Shown: positions 1 to 7,386, counted from the first letter of the stretch. The stretch is DNA of 64,000 bases from Chloroflexota bacterium (GCA_012516075.1 JAAYXE010000099.1:62001-126000), one strand, 5' to 3'. Numbers and translations: made by a program. Notes: generated by a model from the sequence alone, not told the origin.

Positions 1-1062
1 CTGCTGGAAGCCGGGATTATGCCTTTTGTAACCCTTTATCACTGGGATTTACCTCAGGCCTTGCAGGATGCCGGGGGGTGGCCCAACAGGGATACCACCG
101 AAGCCTTTGTTGAATATACCGGCCATGTGACCCGCCTGCTGGGAGACCGGGTGCGCTTCTGGGCGACTTTCAACGAACCCTTTTGCAGCGCCTGGCTGGG
201 TTACTGGGAGGGCGTCCATGCACCCGGACACCAGGACCTGGACGAGATGCTGGCCGCGGGCCACCACCTGCTGCTGGCGCACGGCCTGGCGCTGCCGGTG
301 ATTCGCGAGAACGTCAAACAAGCACAGGCTGGTATTGTGCTCAACCTGACACCCCAGTATCCCGCATCTGAAAGCGAAGCGGACCGGCTGGCGGCGCGCG
401 AGAGAGATGGGCAGATCAACCGCTGGTACCTGGATCCGCTCAGCGGGCGCGGATATCCCCAGGACATGGTATCAGCTTATGCCCGGCCAATGGACTTTGT
501 GCATGCCGGCGATATGGAGATTATTGCCCGTCCGGTCGATTTCCTGGGGATCAATCACTACACACGCGCTGTGGTGCGCAGCCAGGCGGTTGATGAGAGC
601 CAGAATTTGCCGGCAGCCGTTTTCCCGGGCCCCGAATACACCGATATGGGTTGGGAGGTCTATCCGCCCGGGTTGTATGACCTGCTTATTCGCCTGCAGC
701 GGGAATATGATTTCCCCAGCCTGTATATTACAGAAAACGGCGCTGCCTTTGCTGACGTCGTTTCAGCAGATGGCAGCGTCCATGACATGCAGCGGATCGA
801 CTACCTGCGCCGCTACCTGGCTGCTGCAGCGGATGCGCTGCAGGCGGGAGTCCCGCTGCGCGGCTATTTTGTGTGGTCTTTTCTGGATAATTTTGAATGG
901 GCCTTCGGGTATTCCAAACGCTTCGGCATCGTGCATGTGGATTTCGAAACGCTGGTCCGCAGGCCGAAAGACAGTGCCCTCTGGTACCGGGATCTGATCA
1001 GGATCCACCAGACGGTCCAGAGCCCAGGTGATCAGGGGCTTACTTCACCCCTTTGGCGTTGA
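1..1062 (+). CDS. GH1 family beta-glucosidase, 5' end outside the window
   Basis: Retaining glycoside hydrolase of family 1, predicted to release glucose or a related sugar from beta-linked oligosaccharides. The reading frame is open from base 1 (LLEAGI before the first in-window Met at 19), so the gene starts upstream. About 353 residues are visible of a usual 440-460. Family hallmarks: VTLYHWDLPQAL, the acid/base motif TFNEP with its catalytic Glu, and the nucleophile motif YITENG near residue 240. FVWSFLDNFEWAFGYSKRFG is the aglycone-side tryptophan block. No signal peptide can be judged. The last 23 bases overlap the 3' end of the convergent hemerythrin gene. Substrate preference within GH1 (glucoside or galactoside) cannot be told. 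Confidence 0.93.
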   Translation: MLEAGIMPFVTLYHWDLPQALQDAGGWPNRDTTEAFVEYTGHVTRLLGDRVRFWATFNEPFCSAWLGYWEGVHAPGHQDLDEMLAAGHHLLLAHGLALPVIRENVKQAQAGIVLNLTPQYPASESEADRLAARERDGQINRWYLDPLSGRGYPQDMVSAYARPMDFVHAGDMEIIARPVDFLGINHYTRAVVRSQAVDESQNLPAAVFPGPEYTDMGWEVYPPGLYDLLIRLQREYDFPSLYITENGAAFADVVSADGSVHDMQRIDYLRRYLAAAADALQAGVPLRGYFVWSFLDNFEWAFGYSKRFGIVHVDFETLVRRPKDSALWYRDLIRIHQTVQSPGDQGLTSPLWR

Positions 1063-1447
1063 GAAAGCTGCTGTACTGCCGGTCTGTTCCCAGGATGTGA
1101 TTGGTCAGCCAGCTTTTCAGAAAATTGCTGAGCGAGACGGCGATGGAGTGATTACCGGACTGGTACTGCTTCTGCATGTCTGAGACAGCCTGAACCAGTT
1201 CCTGATGTTCCCGGCAGTGCGCCAGGTATCCCGGGTAGCCGTAAGTTTGCATGACCCGCTCTTCGTCTGCAAAGTGGGTCTGCGTATATGTGATCAGCTC
1301 GGAAATAATATCTCCCGCAACCTCTCTGCCCCGGCCGCTTTGCATTGCATTGAAGAGCCGGTCAATCAGGCTGACGAGCTGCTTGTGCTGGGCGTCGAAC
1401 TGTTCAATATTTACGCTGTACTCGGGTTTCCAATTGAAGAAGGACAT
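1040..1447 (-). CDS. Bacteriohemerythrin
   Basis: Single-domain hemerythrin of 135 residues, the normal length. It is a four-helix bundle that binds O2 at a non-heme di-iron site in the cytoplasm. The full ligand set is visible: His21 (DAQH), His58 and Glu62 (HFADEE), His77 and His81 (HCREH), His117 and Asp122 (HILGTD). The C-terminal stretch is slightly divergent but the set is intact. Likely roles are O2 sensing, storage or delivery, which suits a facultative respirer. The gene stands alone, convergent with the beta-glucosidase. A perfect palindrome lies about 30 bases upstream of the start and may be an operator. Confidence 0.92.
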   Translation of the reverse strand: MSFFNWKPEYSVNIEQFDAQHKQLVSLIDRLFNAMQSGRGREVAGDIISELITYTQTHFADEERVMQTYGYPGYLAHCREHQELVQAVSDMQKQYQSGNHSIAVSLSNFLKSWLTNHILGTDRQYSSFLNAKGVK

Positions 1448-1476
1448 TTTGTACTCCAGCCGATGATTGTAAAAGG

Positions 1477-1498
1477 ACCTTCCTGATATCAGGAAGGT
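1477..1498. promoter_or_regulatory. Perfect 22-bp palindrome upstream of the hemerythrin gene
   Basis: The half-site ACCTTCCTGAT is followed immediately by its exact reverse complement, with no spacer. It lies 30-51 bases upstream of the hemerythrin ATG on the minus strand. The lack of a loop and of a U-run argues against a terminator and for a dimeric repressor or activator site. The regulator is unknown. Confidence 0.5.
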
Positions 1499-1588
1499 TC
1501 CTGGATTCCGCCTGATCTAGTATACAGGTACTCGTCTTTTCAAGCTGTAAAAAACAGATAAAGACCCTGTAGATCGAGAGGGGATGGT

Positions 1589-2128
1589 TCAGGATACGCT
1601 GTCAAATACCGGGGGATAGACAACCCTACCGCGGATCCCCTGCAGAGAACCCGGAACCAGCTCATGCGCCATCCATGCATTACCGCAGTCTCCGAACGGG
1701 CAGGTTAGCGACCTGGCCAGGTGAGCCGAAAAGCCAAAGCGAGGGTAGAAATTGGGATGCCCGAGCACAACCACCAGCGCGTGCCCCAGCTGCCGGCAGG
1801 CCTGCAGTCCTTCCCGTACCAGTTTAGACCCGATACCCTGACGCTGGTATCCTGGCAGAACAGCCATTGGGCCCAATGCCAGGGCAGGAACGCGCCCCTG
1901 ATCTGTTTCGATGTGAATGCGGCTGAAAAGGATGTGCCCTACGACGCGGCCATCAACTTCGGCCACCAGCGATAACTGTGGAATAAAGTGTTCTGATTTA
2001 CGGATTACGTCTACCAGGTCTGCCTCGCCGCGGCGGCCGAAGGCCTGCTCGTTGACGGTGTAGATGGCTGCGAGATCGTCCGGAGTTTCGGGGCGGATGA
2101 TTGGCAAGTTTTCGTCCTTTTTCGTCAA
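1589..2128 (-). CDS. GNAT family N-acetyltransferase (YhbS-like)
   Basis: A 179-residue acyl-CoA N-acetyltransferase. The acetyl-CoA-binding motif A is clear: GPMAVLPGYQRQGIGSKLV, with the Q/R-x-x-G-x-G/A pyrophosphate loop. It is followed by VVLGHPNFYPRFGF, typical of the YhbS subgroup. The N-terminus (IIRPETPDDLAAIYTVNEQA) is the usual alpha1 region. The start is TTG; a stop codon lies five codons upstream in frame and no ATG is available. The gene stands alone on the minus strand. The substrate is unknown; related proteins acetylate small molecules, tRNA or protein N-termini. Confidence 0.85.
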   Translation of the reverse strand: MTKKDENLPIIRPETPDDLAAIYTVNEQAFGRRGEADLVDVIRKSEHFIPQLSLVAEVDGRVVGHILFSRIHIETDQGRVPALALGPMAVLPGYQRQGIGSKLVREGLQACRQLGHALVVVLGHPNFYPRFGFSAHLARSLTCPFGDCGNAWMAHELVPGSLQGIRGRVVYPPVFDSVS

Positions 2129-2341
2129 TTCGCTGTGGATTCAATGGGAGTAAGGGCTGAAAGATGAGACGTGATAGAAATTGTACCTCCCTTTCTTTTT
2201 ATTGGGTCTGGAGCAGTTTATGCACCGTTTGAATAACAATGCTTATAACTACGAGCACGTAATCAACCGGTCAAATTTATCACATTACACCATCGTTTGT
2301 CATGCCTTAAAAATGTGATTATTTCTAAATGCTTTCTGATA
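2129..2341. other. AT-rich intergenic spacer
   Basis: About 210 bases that are noticeably more AT-rich than the surroundings, between the GNAT gene and the tRNA-derived repeat array. No open reading frame or strong hairpin was found. It probably carries the GNAT promoter and receives the end of tRNA transcription. Confidence 0.4.
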
Positions 2342-2389
2342 TGCTCCAGCGCTCTAAAAGAGAAAACTCCACCTCTGCAGGTGGAGTCG

Positions 2390-2442
2390 TGGTGGACGCG
2401 GAGGGGCTCGAACCCCTGTAAGCGCAGCGACGCTCACGGATG
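2390..2442 (-). pseudogene. tRNA-Val 3'-half remnant, copy 1
   Basis: Minus-strand segment running from ACATCCGTGAG (anticodon-stem 3' side) to GTCCACCA. The T-loop TTCGAGC is intact and the acceptor 3' strand CGCGTCC differs by one base from the true tRNA at 2592-2669. The 5' half, with D arm and acceptor 5' strand, is missing, so it cannot be a tRNA. The variable loop is enlarged to a potential hairpin. Confidence 0.7.
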
Positions 2443-2490
2443 TGCTCCAGCGCTCTAAAAGAGAAAACTCCACCTCTGCAGGTGGAGTCG

Positions 2491-2543
2491 TGGTGGATGC
2501 GAAAGAGCTCGAACCCCTGTAAGCGCAGCGACGCTCACGGATA
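2491..2543 (-). pseudogene. tRNA-Val 3'-half remnant, copy 2
   Basis: Same layout as copy 1 but more decayed: the T-stem 3' side reads TCTTT instead of CCCTC and the acceptor strand is CGCATCC. CCA is retained. The remnant keeps the enlarged variable-region hairpin found in copy 1 and not in the functional tRNA. Confidence 0.7.
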
Positions 2544-2556
2544 TACTCCAGCGCAC

Positions 2557-2589
2557 TAAAAGAGAAAACTCCACCTCTGCAGGTGGAGT
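2557..2589 (-). terminator. Rho-independent terminator of tRNA-Val
   Basis: On the minus strand the 9-bp stem ACTCCACCT / AGGTGGAGT with loop GCAG is followed by TTTTCTCTTTT. It begins three bases after the CCA end of the tRNA. Identical hairpins recur at 2366-2387 and 2467-2488 in the upstream repeat units. Confidence 0.8.
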
Positions 2590-2591
2590 CC

Positions 2592-2669
2592 TGGTGGGCG
2601 CGGAGGGGCTCGAACCCCCGAACCTCACGGATGTGAACCGTGCGCTCTGACCAACTGAGCTACGCGCCC
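2592..2669 (-). tRNA. tRNA-Val (anticodon CAC), CCA encoded
   Basis: Minus-strand cloverleaf of 75 nt plus encoded CCA. The acceptor stem GGGCGCG pairs with CGCGCCC. The D arm is GCTC-AGTTGGTCA-GAGC, the anticodon stem CACGG/CCGTG with loop TTCACAT (anticodon CAC, reads GUG valine). The variable loop is AGGTT-like and the T loop is TTCGAGC. A promoter (TTGCAC, 17 bp, TATAAT) lies just upstream and a terminator hairpin just downstream, so the gene is probably expressed on its own. Confidence 0.95.
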
Positions 2670-2687
2670 GCTCTTCGAGCGGCCTAC

Positions 2688-2716
2688 ATTATACAACAAC
2701 CGTCCCTGGAGTGCAA
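2688..2716 (-). promoter_or_regulatory. Sigma70-type promoter of tRNA-Val
   Basis: On the minus strand, -35 TTGCAC (2716-2711), a 17-bp spacer, and a consensus -10 TATAAT (2693-2688). The -10 lies 18 bases upstream of the mature tRNA 5' end, leaving a short leader for RNase P. Confidence 0.7.
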
Positions 2717-2832
2717 GCCTTCGGAGGATGATTTTCTCCACAGGCTCATCTGAATATAATATACTTTCCTTTCCCGGAATGCTGTCCTGTTCTGTGGTAA
2801 AACAGAGCTAACCGAACTTTGCGGAGGGATGA

Positions 2833-3519
2833 ATGGATTTGAAACAGCAGGCAGCTGCCCGTGCTCTTGAGTATGTGCACAGCGGCATGACGCTGGGTCT
2901 GGGCAGCGGTTCTACGGCTGCGTGCTTCGTTGATCTGCTGGGTGCAAAGCTGCAGGCTGGCGAACTGCATGACCTGCGGTGTGTTGCCACATCCGAAAAG
3001 ACCGCCAGGCAGGCTCGTGAGCTGGGCATCCCGCTGACCTCACTCGCTGAGCTGCCCGAACTGGACCTGGCGGTAGACGGCGCCGATGAGGTCGATCCAT
3101 CCCTCAACCTGATCAAAGGGCTGGGGCGGGCGCTGCTGCGTGAGAAAGTGATCGAAATTCATGCCAGAAAGGTTGTCGTTATTGTTGATGAGTCCAAACT
3201 GGTCTCCCGCCTGGGCTCCACCCGACCGCTGCCGGTGGAGCTGGTGCAGTTCGAAGCGCAGGCGCAAATCCGCTGGCTGAACACGCTGGGGTGTCGGGCC
3301 GAAATGTGGCTGGAGGATGACGGCCGCCCGGTCGTCACCGATAACGGTAACTATCTGGCTCTGCTGCACTTCCCCGAAGGCATCGAGGACCCCTGCGCGC
3401 TGGCAAAAGAACTGGCTTTCAGGCCGGGCATTGTGGAACACGGGCTGTTTCTGAATATGGTCGATACAGTCATCGCAGCCGGAGCGGGCGGGGTTCGCTT
3501 ACTGGAGCGTGAAAAATGA
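2833..3519 (+). CDS. rpiA: Ribose-5-phosphate isomerase A
   Basis: Interconverts ribose 5-phosphate and ribulose 5-phosphate in the non-oxidative pentose phosphate pathway; cytosolic. At 228 residues it has the standard RpiA length. Visible signatures: the phosphate-binding LGLGSGSTAACFVDLL near the N-terminus, LDLAVDGADEVDPSLNLIKG with catalytic Asp residues, and GRALLREKVIE followed by VVIVDESKLV. The start at 2833 has GGAGG six bases upstream; another ATG at 2829 is out of frame. A perfect TATAAT at 2755-2760 upstream could be its -10, although no good -35 is present. The stop overlaps the rpe start by 4 bases (ATGA), so the two are translationally coupled. Confidence 0.96.
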   Translation: MDLKQQAAARALEYVHSGMTLGLGSGSTAACFVDLLGAKLQAGELHDLRCVATSEKTARQARELGIPLTSLAELPELDLAVDGADEVDPSLNLIKGLGRALLREKVIEIHARKVVVIVDESKLVSRLGSTRPLPVELVQFEAQAQIRWLNTLGCRAEMWLEDDGRPVVTDNGNYLALLHFPEGIEDPCALAKELAFRPGIVEHGLFLNMVDTVIAAGAGGVRLLEREK

Positions 3520-4220
3520 ACACAACGCGTAAATTGAAGATTGCTCCATCCATTCTTTCGGCAGATTTTGCTCACCTGGGACGGCAGGTTCAGGATGCTA
3601 TTGAAGCCGGAGCGGATTACATCCATGTAGATGTGATGGACGGGCACTTTGTGCCTAACCTGACGATTGGCCCCCTGGTGGTCGCCGCGCTGCGGCCGCT
3701 GGTGCCTGCACATGTGCTGCTGGATGTGCACCTGATGATCGAACGTCCGGAGGCGCTGATACCCGATTTTGCCCGCGCCGGGGCGGATATCCTGACCGTC
3801 CATGTAGAGACCTGCCCGCACCTGCACCGCACAATCCAGCAGATTAAAGAGCTGGATGTGCGCGCCGGGGTTACCCTCAACCCGGCAACCTCGCTCAGCA
3901 CACTGGAAGATATCCTCCACGATGTGGATCAGGTTCTGATTATGTCGGTAAATCCGGGGTACGGTGGTCAGTCGTATATTCCATATAGCACACAGCGCAT
4001 CCGCCGGCTGCGGAAGATGCTGGACGAACGGCGTCTTTATGAGGTAGATATTGAAGTGGACGGCGGGATCAAGGCAGACAACGCCGGTGAGGTGGCAGCG
4101 GCAGGTGCAAATGTGCTGGTGGCTGGTTCGGCGATCTTCAACCAGCACGATATTGCTGAAAATATCGCCGCACTGCGCCGCGGGGCAGCGGCCGGGATCT
4201 ACGGCCGCCAGGCAGCCTGA
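3516..4220 (+). CDS. rpe: Ribulose-phosphate 3-epimerase
   Basis: Converts ribulose 5-phosphate to xylulose 5-phosphate; TIM-barrel metalloenzyme of 234 residues. It shows the family marks KIAPSILSADFAHL, the metal-site HVDVMDGHFVPNLTIG (His and Asp ligands), DVHLMIE, SVNPGYGGQ, and the C-terminal DGGI followed by NVLVAGSAIF (phosphate binding). It sits directly after rpiA with a 4-base overlap, giving a two-gene pentose phosphate operon. No terminator hairpin was seen before the next promoter at 4241. Confidence 0.96.
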   Translation: MNTTRKLKIAPSILSADFAHLGRQVQDAIEAGADYIHVDVMDGHFVPNLTIGPLVVAALRPLVPAHVLLDVHLMIERPEALIPDFARAGADILTVHVETCPHLHRTIQQIKELDVRAGVTLNPATSLSTLEDILHDVDQVLIMSVNPGYGGQSYIPYSTQRIRRLRKMLDERRLYEVDIEVDGGIKADNAGEVAAAGANVLVAGSAIFNQHDIAENIAALRRGAAAGIYGRQAA

Positions 4221-4240
4221 TTGTAGACCGCGGGCGTAGG

Positions 4241-4269
4241 TTGACCCTGCTGTACGGATAAGTTATAAT
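4241..4269 (+). promoter_or_regulatory. Sigma70-type promoter upstream of the FMN riboswitch
   Basis: TTGACC (4241-4246), a 17-bp spacer, then a consensus TATAAT (4264-4269). The predicted start of transcription near 4276 lies about 36 bases before the aptamer. This should drive the riboflavin-transport genes. Confidence 0.75.
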
Positions 4270-4311
4270 CATAACAAGTCCGGTACAATGTCACTAATGT
4301 GACTACACAAT

Positions 4312-4441
4312 AAACCTTCGGGGCAGGGTGAGAGCAGGTTTTTGCTCAATTCCCGACCGGCGGTAAAGCCCGCGAGTACGATTTCCGTACACGATCCGGT
4401 GAAACTCCGGGGCCGACGGTACAGTCCGGATGAAAGAAGGT
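4312..4441 (+). ncRNA. FMN riboswitch (RFN element)
   Basis: All conserved blocks of the RFN aptamer are present in order: CTTCGGGGCAGGGTG, AATTCCCGACCGGCGGT, AGCCCGCGAG, GATCCGGTGAAACTCCGG, GGCCGACGGTACAGTCCGGA, and the closing GAAAGAAGG. The closing stem pairs AACCTTC with GAAGGT. Three hairpins follow before the ribX start and could serve as the expression platform. The element binds FMN and is expected to shut off the downstream transporter when flavin is plentiful. Confidence 0.96.
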
Positions 4442-4446
4442 GTTCT

Positions 4447-4471
4447 GTTCACGGGTTCACAGCCCGTGAAC
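4447..4471 (+). promoter_or_regulatory. Hairpin immediately after the FMN aptamer
   Basis: GTTCACGGG and CCCGTGAAC form a 9-bp stem with a 7-base loop. It starts six bases after the aptamer closing stem and has no U-run. It may be the anti-antiterminator or part of the switching helix. Confidence 0.45.
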
Positions 4472-4521
4472 CAGTACAAGGCAGCCGGCCATCTGTTTAG
4501 ATGTTGCCTTTGTCTGAGTGT

Positions 4522-4548
4522 GCCCCGAAAACGATTTGTTTTCGGGGC
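4522..4548 (+). terminator. Terminator-like hairpin 1 of the riboswitch leader
   Basis: An 11-bp stem GCCCCGAAAAC / GTTTTCGGGGC with loop GATTT, followed by ATTTGATT. The U-tract is imperfect. It lies between aptamer and ribX and is the likely FMN-dependent terminator or the first of a tandem pair. Confidence 0.55.
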
Positions 4549-4588
4549 ATTTGATTACCGAGGCGGGCTGCCTGCGGTGAATTTCCTG

Positions 4589-4616
4589 CGCCCCGAGATA
4601 TTTTGATCTCGGGGCG
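4589..4616 (+). terminator. Terminator-like hairpin 2, just before ribX
   Basis: An 11-bp stem CGCCCCGAGAT / ATCTCGGGGCG with a 6-base loop, followed by TTTCTTC. It resembles hairpin 1 (both have a GCCCCGA arm) and ends about 24 bases before the ribX ATG, close to its ribosome-binding site. Confidence 0.55.
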
Positions 4617-4640
4617 TTTCTTCGAGAGGACAGGAAGCGC

Positions 4641-5507
4641 ATGGATTTGTCAACCTGGATCAAAAAAGAAAGAAAACTGGAGGTGGAAACGCCTCACCTT
4701 CACAGGCCGGCGCAGTATTTGCTGCTGAGTACCAGGCGCCAGAACTTCCTCTGGACGGTTCTTTCAATGTTTCTGGCCATCCTGCTCTGGGATCTGTTTG
4801 TGAGACTGACCAATGTCCCGCCCTTTATCCTGCCCTCGCCGCGATTGGTGCTTGAACGCTTTTTACAGGTCCTTCAGGATGGCAGCCTGCTGCGCCACAG
4901 TCTGGTAACCCTGCAGGAGGTGCTCGCAGGGCTGGCTCTGGGCCTGACGACGGCCTCTGCACTGGGTTACCTGCTCGCAAAATCCAGATGGGCCGAGCGC
5001 CTGCTCGCCCCTTATATCGTAGCCAGCCAGTCTATTCCCACCGTTGCGATCGCGCCGCTGCTGGTGATCTGGTTTGGCCCGGGTCTGTTTTCCAAAGTGC
5101 TGACCTCGGCGCTGATCGTGTTTTTCCCGGTGCTGGTTAACTCGATCGTGGGCCTGCGCTCGGTTCCGGCGGATCTGCGGGACCTGATGCGCTCGCTGCA
5201 TGCCACACGCTGGCAGATGTTCACCCTGCTGGAAATCCCTGCCTCTCTGCCGGTGGTGCTGGGCGGTTTGCGCGTGGGCGCCACCCTTTCGGTGATCGGT
5301 GCTGTGGTGGGTGAGTTTGTTGGAGCCGACCAGGGCCTGGGATTCATGATCAACCGGGCCCGCGGGCAGTACGATACTGCACTGGTGTTCGTCGCCGTGC
5401 TGACGCTTGTGGCGATGGCGCTGGCCCTCTACGGTATTGTGGTCCTGCTGGAATCCCGCCTGCTCTCCTGGCGCAATGGGGCCGAAAAAACTACGCAGAC
5501 GGTCTGA
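4641..5507 (+). CDS. ribX: ABC transporter permease, riboflavin uptake (RibX-like)
   Basis: Inner-membrane permease of the SsuC/TauC/ThiX type, 288 residues. It has about six membrane segments (first near residues 38-58) and the coupling-helix EAA-like region LLEIPASLPVVLGGLRVGAT near residue 195. General family members move sulfonates, nitrate or pyrimidines. Riboflavin is inferred here because the gene lies directly under an FMN riboswitch and is followed by an NMT1/THI5-type binding protein, the arrangement described for RibXY in Chloroflexi. The N-terminal 35 residues are cytosolic and charged. The ATG follows a GAGAGGACAGGAAG purine tract. Spacing to ribY is 35 bases. Confidence 0.82.
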   Translation: MDLSTWIKKERKLEVETPHLHRPAQYLLLSTRRQNFLWTVLSMFLAILLWDLFVRLTNVPPFILPSPRLVLERFLQVLQDGSLLRHSLVTLQEVLAGLALGLTTASALGYLLAKSRWAERLLAPYIVASQSIPTVAIAPLLVIWFGPGLFSKVLTSALIVFFPVLVNSIVGLRSVPADLRDLMRSLHATRWQMFTLLEIPASLPVVLGGLRVGATLSVIGAVVGEFVGADQGLGFMINRARGQYDTALVFVAVLTLVAMALALYGIVVLLESRLLSWRNGAEKTTQTV

Positions 5508-5542
5508 TCTGCATCAACGCATCAATTCCGGAGAAGAAGAAT

Positions 5543-6556
5543 ATGTCATTTCAATCCATAGCTCGCCTCATAATTGCTGCACTGCTGCTGACCGCCTGTG
5601 CAGGATCTCCTTCCCCAACCCCAGCTGTGAGCCCGGCGACGCCCACGGAACAGACAATGGAGCAGGTTCGCCTGGGAATGGGTTTTATCCCCAATGTCCA
5701 GTTTGCGCCCTTCTATGTGGCCCTTGAGAAAGGTTATTTCCGGGATGCTGGCATTGATCTGGTGATCGACTACGACCTGGATGAAGTGGGAAATGTTGCC
5801 CTGGTGGGCAACGGCGACCGCCAGTTCACGGTGGCCTCGGCAGAGCAGATCATGCTGGCTCGTTCCCAGGGACTTCCCGTGGTTTATGTATTGAACTGGT
5901 GGCGCAACTATCCGGTGGCTGTGGCGGCGCTGGCCGAAGCAAATATTCACACGCCTGCTGATCTGGCCGGAAAAACGATCGGACTGCCGGGGTTATTTGG
6001 CGCGAGCTACATTGGGCTAATTGCGCTGCTGGAAAGCGGCGGATTAGCGGAAAGCGATGTCAAACTGGACGCAATCGGATACAACCAGGTCGACGCGCTG
6101 GTTACCGGTCGGGAGGACGCCGTTGTCGTTTACACGAATAACGAACCGGTGCAGCTCAAGCTGCGCGGCTATGACGTCACGGTGCTGCCGGTAGCTGATT
6201 ACGCCCAGCTGGCCTCGAATGGGCTGGTCACGAACCAGGAAACGATCGATCAGAATCCTGATCTGGTGAGCAGAATGGTGCAGGCTACGCTGCGTGGAAT
6301 AAGCGATACACTGGCGAACCCGGATGAGGCCTTTGAGATTTCGAAAAAGTATGTTGAAGGCCTGGATGCGAACGCGGACGTGCAGCGCGAAATCCTGCAG
6401 GCAACTCTTTCGTTCTGGGATGCCGAGGAAGGGGAACTGGGGGCTTCTGACCCACAGGCCTGGGAAAATATGCAGCAAATCCTGCTGGACATGGAACTGC
6501 TGTCCGAACCGGTCGACCTAGATAAGGCCTTTACCAATGCGTTTATTGAGCCGTAG
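5543..6556 (+). CDS. ribY: Riboflavin-binding lipoprotein of ABC transporter (RibY-like)
   Basis: Substrate-binding protein of the NMT1/THI5 fold, 337 residues. The lipobox LTAC gives a lipid-anchored Cys at residue 19, followed by a Ser/Pro/Thr-rich linker up to about residue 42. The body starts VRLGMGFIPNVQFAPFYVAL, which is the typical N-terminal beta-strand and ligand pocket of this family, then EKGYFRDAGIDLV. The family binds thiamine-pyrimidine precursors, sulfonates or riboflavin; the FMN riboswitch upstream makes riboflavin by far the likeliest. A good ribosome-binding site (GGAGAAG) precedes the ATG. Confidence 0.83.
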   Translation: MSFQSIARLIIAALLLTACAGSPSPTPAVSPATPTEQTMEQVRLGMGFIPNVQFAPFYVALEKGYFRDAGIDLVIDYDLDEVGNVALVGNGDRQFTVASAEQIMLARSQGLPVVYVLNWWRNYPVAVAALAEANIHTPADLAGKTIGLPGLFGASYIGLIALLESGGLAESDVKLDAIGYNQVDALVTGREDAVVVYTNNEPVQLKLRGYDVTVLPVADYAQLASNGLVTNQETIDQNPDLVSRMVQATLRGISDTLANPDEAFEISKKYVEGLDANADVQREILQATLSFWDAEEGELGASDPQAWENMQQILLDMELLSEPVDLDKAFTNAFIEP

Positions 6557-6571
6557 GTAAGGAGTTCTTGA

Positions 6572-7354
6572 ATGCAGGCATCTGCTAATGCGGTGCTGGT
6601 TGTGCGCGATCTGAGTGCAGTTTTCCCCAACGGGAACGGGGGGCTGCGCGCACTTGACCACGTTTCTTTTGAAATCTACCCCCAGGAATTTGTGTGTGTG
6701 CTGGGCCCCTCCGGGAGTGGGAAAAGCACGCTGCTGCGCATCCTGGCCGGGCTGCTTCCGGCCAGTGAAGGGGAAGCAGTATTCCATGGCCAGCGGCTTG
6801 ACGGCCCTCAGGGCGATATCGGGATTGTTTTTCAGAATGCCAATCTGATGCCCTGGCGCACGGTGATTGAGAATATTCTGCTGCCCCTGGAGGTGGGCGA
6901 TCGCGCCCGGTCTCTTTCCCGAGAGCAGGCTTATTCAAAGGCAAAGGAAATGGTAGAATTGGTCGGTCTGCAGGGTTTCGACCAATCCCTCCCGCGCGAC
7001 CTTTCGGGTGGTATGGCACAGCGGGTGGCCATAGCACGGGCTCTTGTGCATGATCCGGAGGTGCTCCTGCTGGATGAGCCTTTTGGGGCGCTCGACGCAC
7101 TGACCAGAGAGCGGATGGGGCATGAACTGCTGCGCATCTGGCAGGCGCACCGTAAAACGGTCCTGATGGTCACCCATTCTATTTCCGAAGCGCTGCTGCT
7201 GGCCGACCGGGTGCTGGTCCTCACCTCACGCCCGGGGCGGGTCTGTCTCGATCTGCCGGTCGACCTTCCCCGGCCCAGGGATGATTCGATCCGCTACTCA
7301 CCCCGCTTCGGAGAACTGGCCGGGCAGATCCGGGATGCGATTGGCGAGTCCTGA
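6572..7354 (+). CDS. ABC transporter ATPase of the riboflavin uptake system
   Basis: Cytosolic ATPase of the SsuB/TauB/NrtD class, 260 residues. Walker A GPSGSGKST is near residue 47, Q-loop VFQNANLMPWRT, signature LSGGMAQRVAIARAL, Walker B VLLLDEPFGALD, and the H-loop MVTHSISEA. It follows ribY by 15 bases with a clear AAGGAG site. It supplies energy to the RibX permease. Many RibXY loci lack a dedicated ATPase, so its presence here completes the transporter. Confidence 0.9.
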   Translation: MQASANAVLVVRDLSAVFPNGNGGLRALDHVSFEIYPQEFVCVLGPSGSGKSTLLRILAGLLPASEGEAVFHGQRLDGPQGDIGIVFQNANLMPWRTVIENILLPLEVGDRARSLSREQAYSKAKEMVELVGLQGFDQSLPRDLSGGMAQRVAIARALVHDPEVLLLDEPFGALDALTRERMGHELLRIWQAHRKTVLMVTHSISEALLLADRVLVLTSRPGRVCLDLPVDLPRPRDDSIRYSPRFGELAGQIRDAIGES

Positions 7355-7386
7355 AAAGATGAAACCGCATGCAGAGGGGTGCTTTT

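Larger units (their letters stand above)
2342..2591 (-). repeat. 101-bp tandem repeat built from tRNA 3' ends and terminators
   Basis: Three phased copies start at 2342, 2443 and 2544 (exact 101-bp period). On the minus strand each unit is a tRNA-Val-like 3' half ending in encoded CCA, then CGACTCCACCTGCAG with its hairpin partner, then a U-rich tract and a GCGCTGGAG segment. The copy adjoining the tRNA gene belongs to the real tRNA; the other two carry decayed halves. Their variable-loop region is replaced by about 16 bases that can form a 7-bp stem (GTGAGCG with CGCTTAC). Copy 2 has lost T-stem pairing and has a changed acceptor strand. No spacers differ between copies, so this is not a CRISPR array. 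Confidence 0.85.

Noticed and set aside
2342-2591. Possible CRISPR array
   Set aside because: The 101-bp units repeat as wholes with tRNA homology and terminators; there are no short repeats separated by unique spacers and no cas genes.
3351-4148. Minus-strand open frame antisense to rpe
   Set aside because: The rpiA-rpe pair on the plus strand is certain; the opposite frame has no recognisable product.
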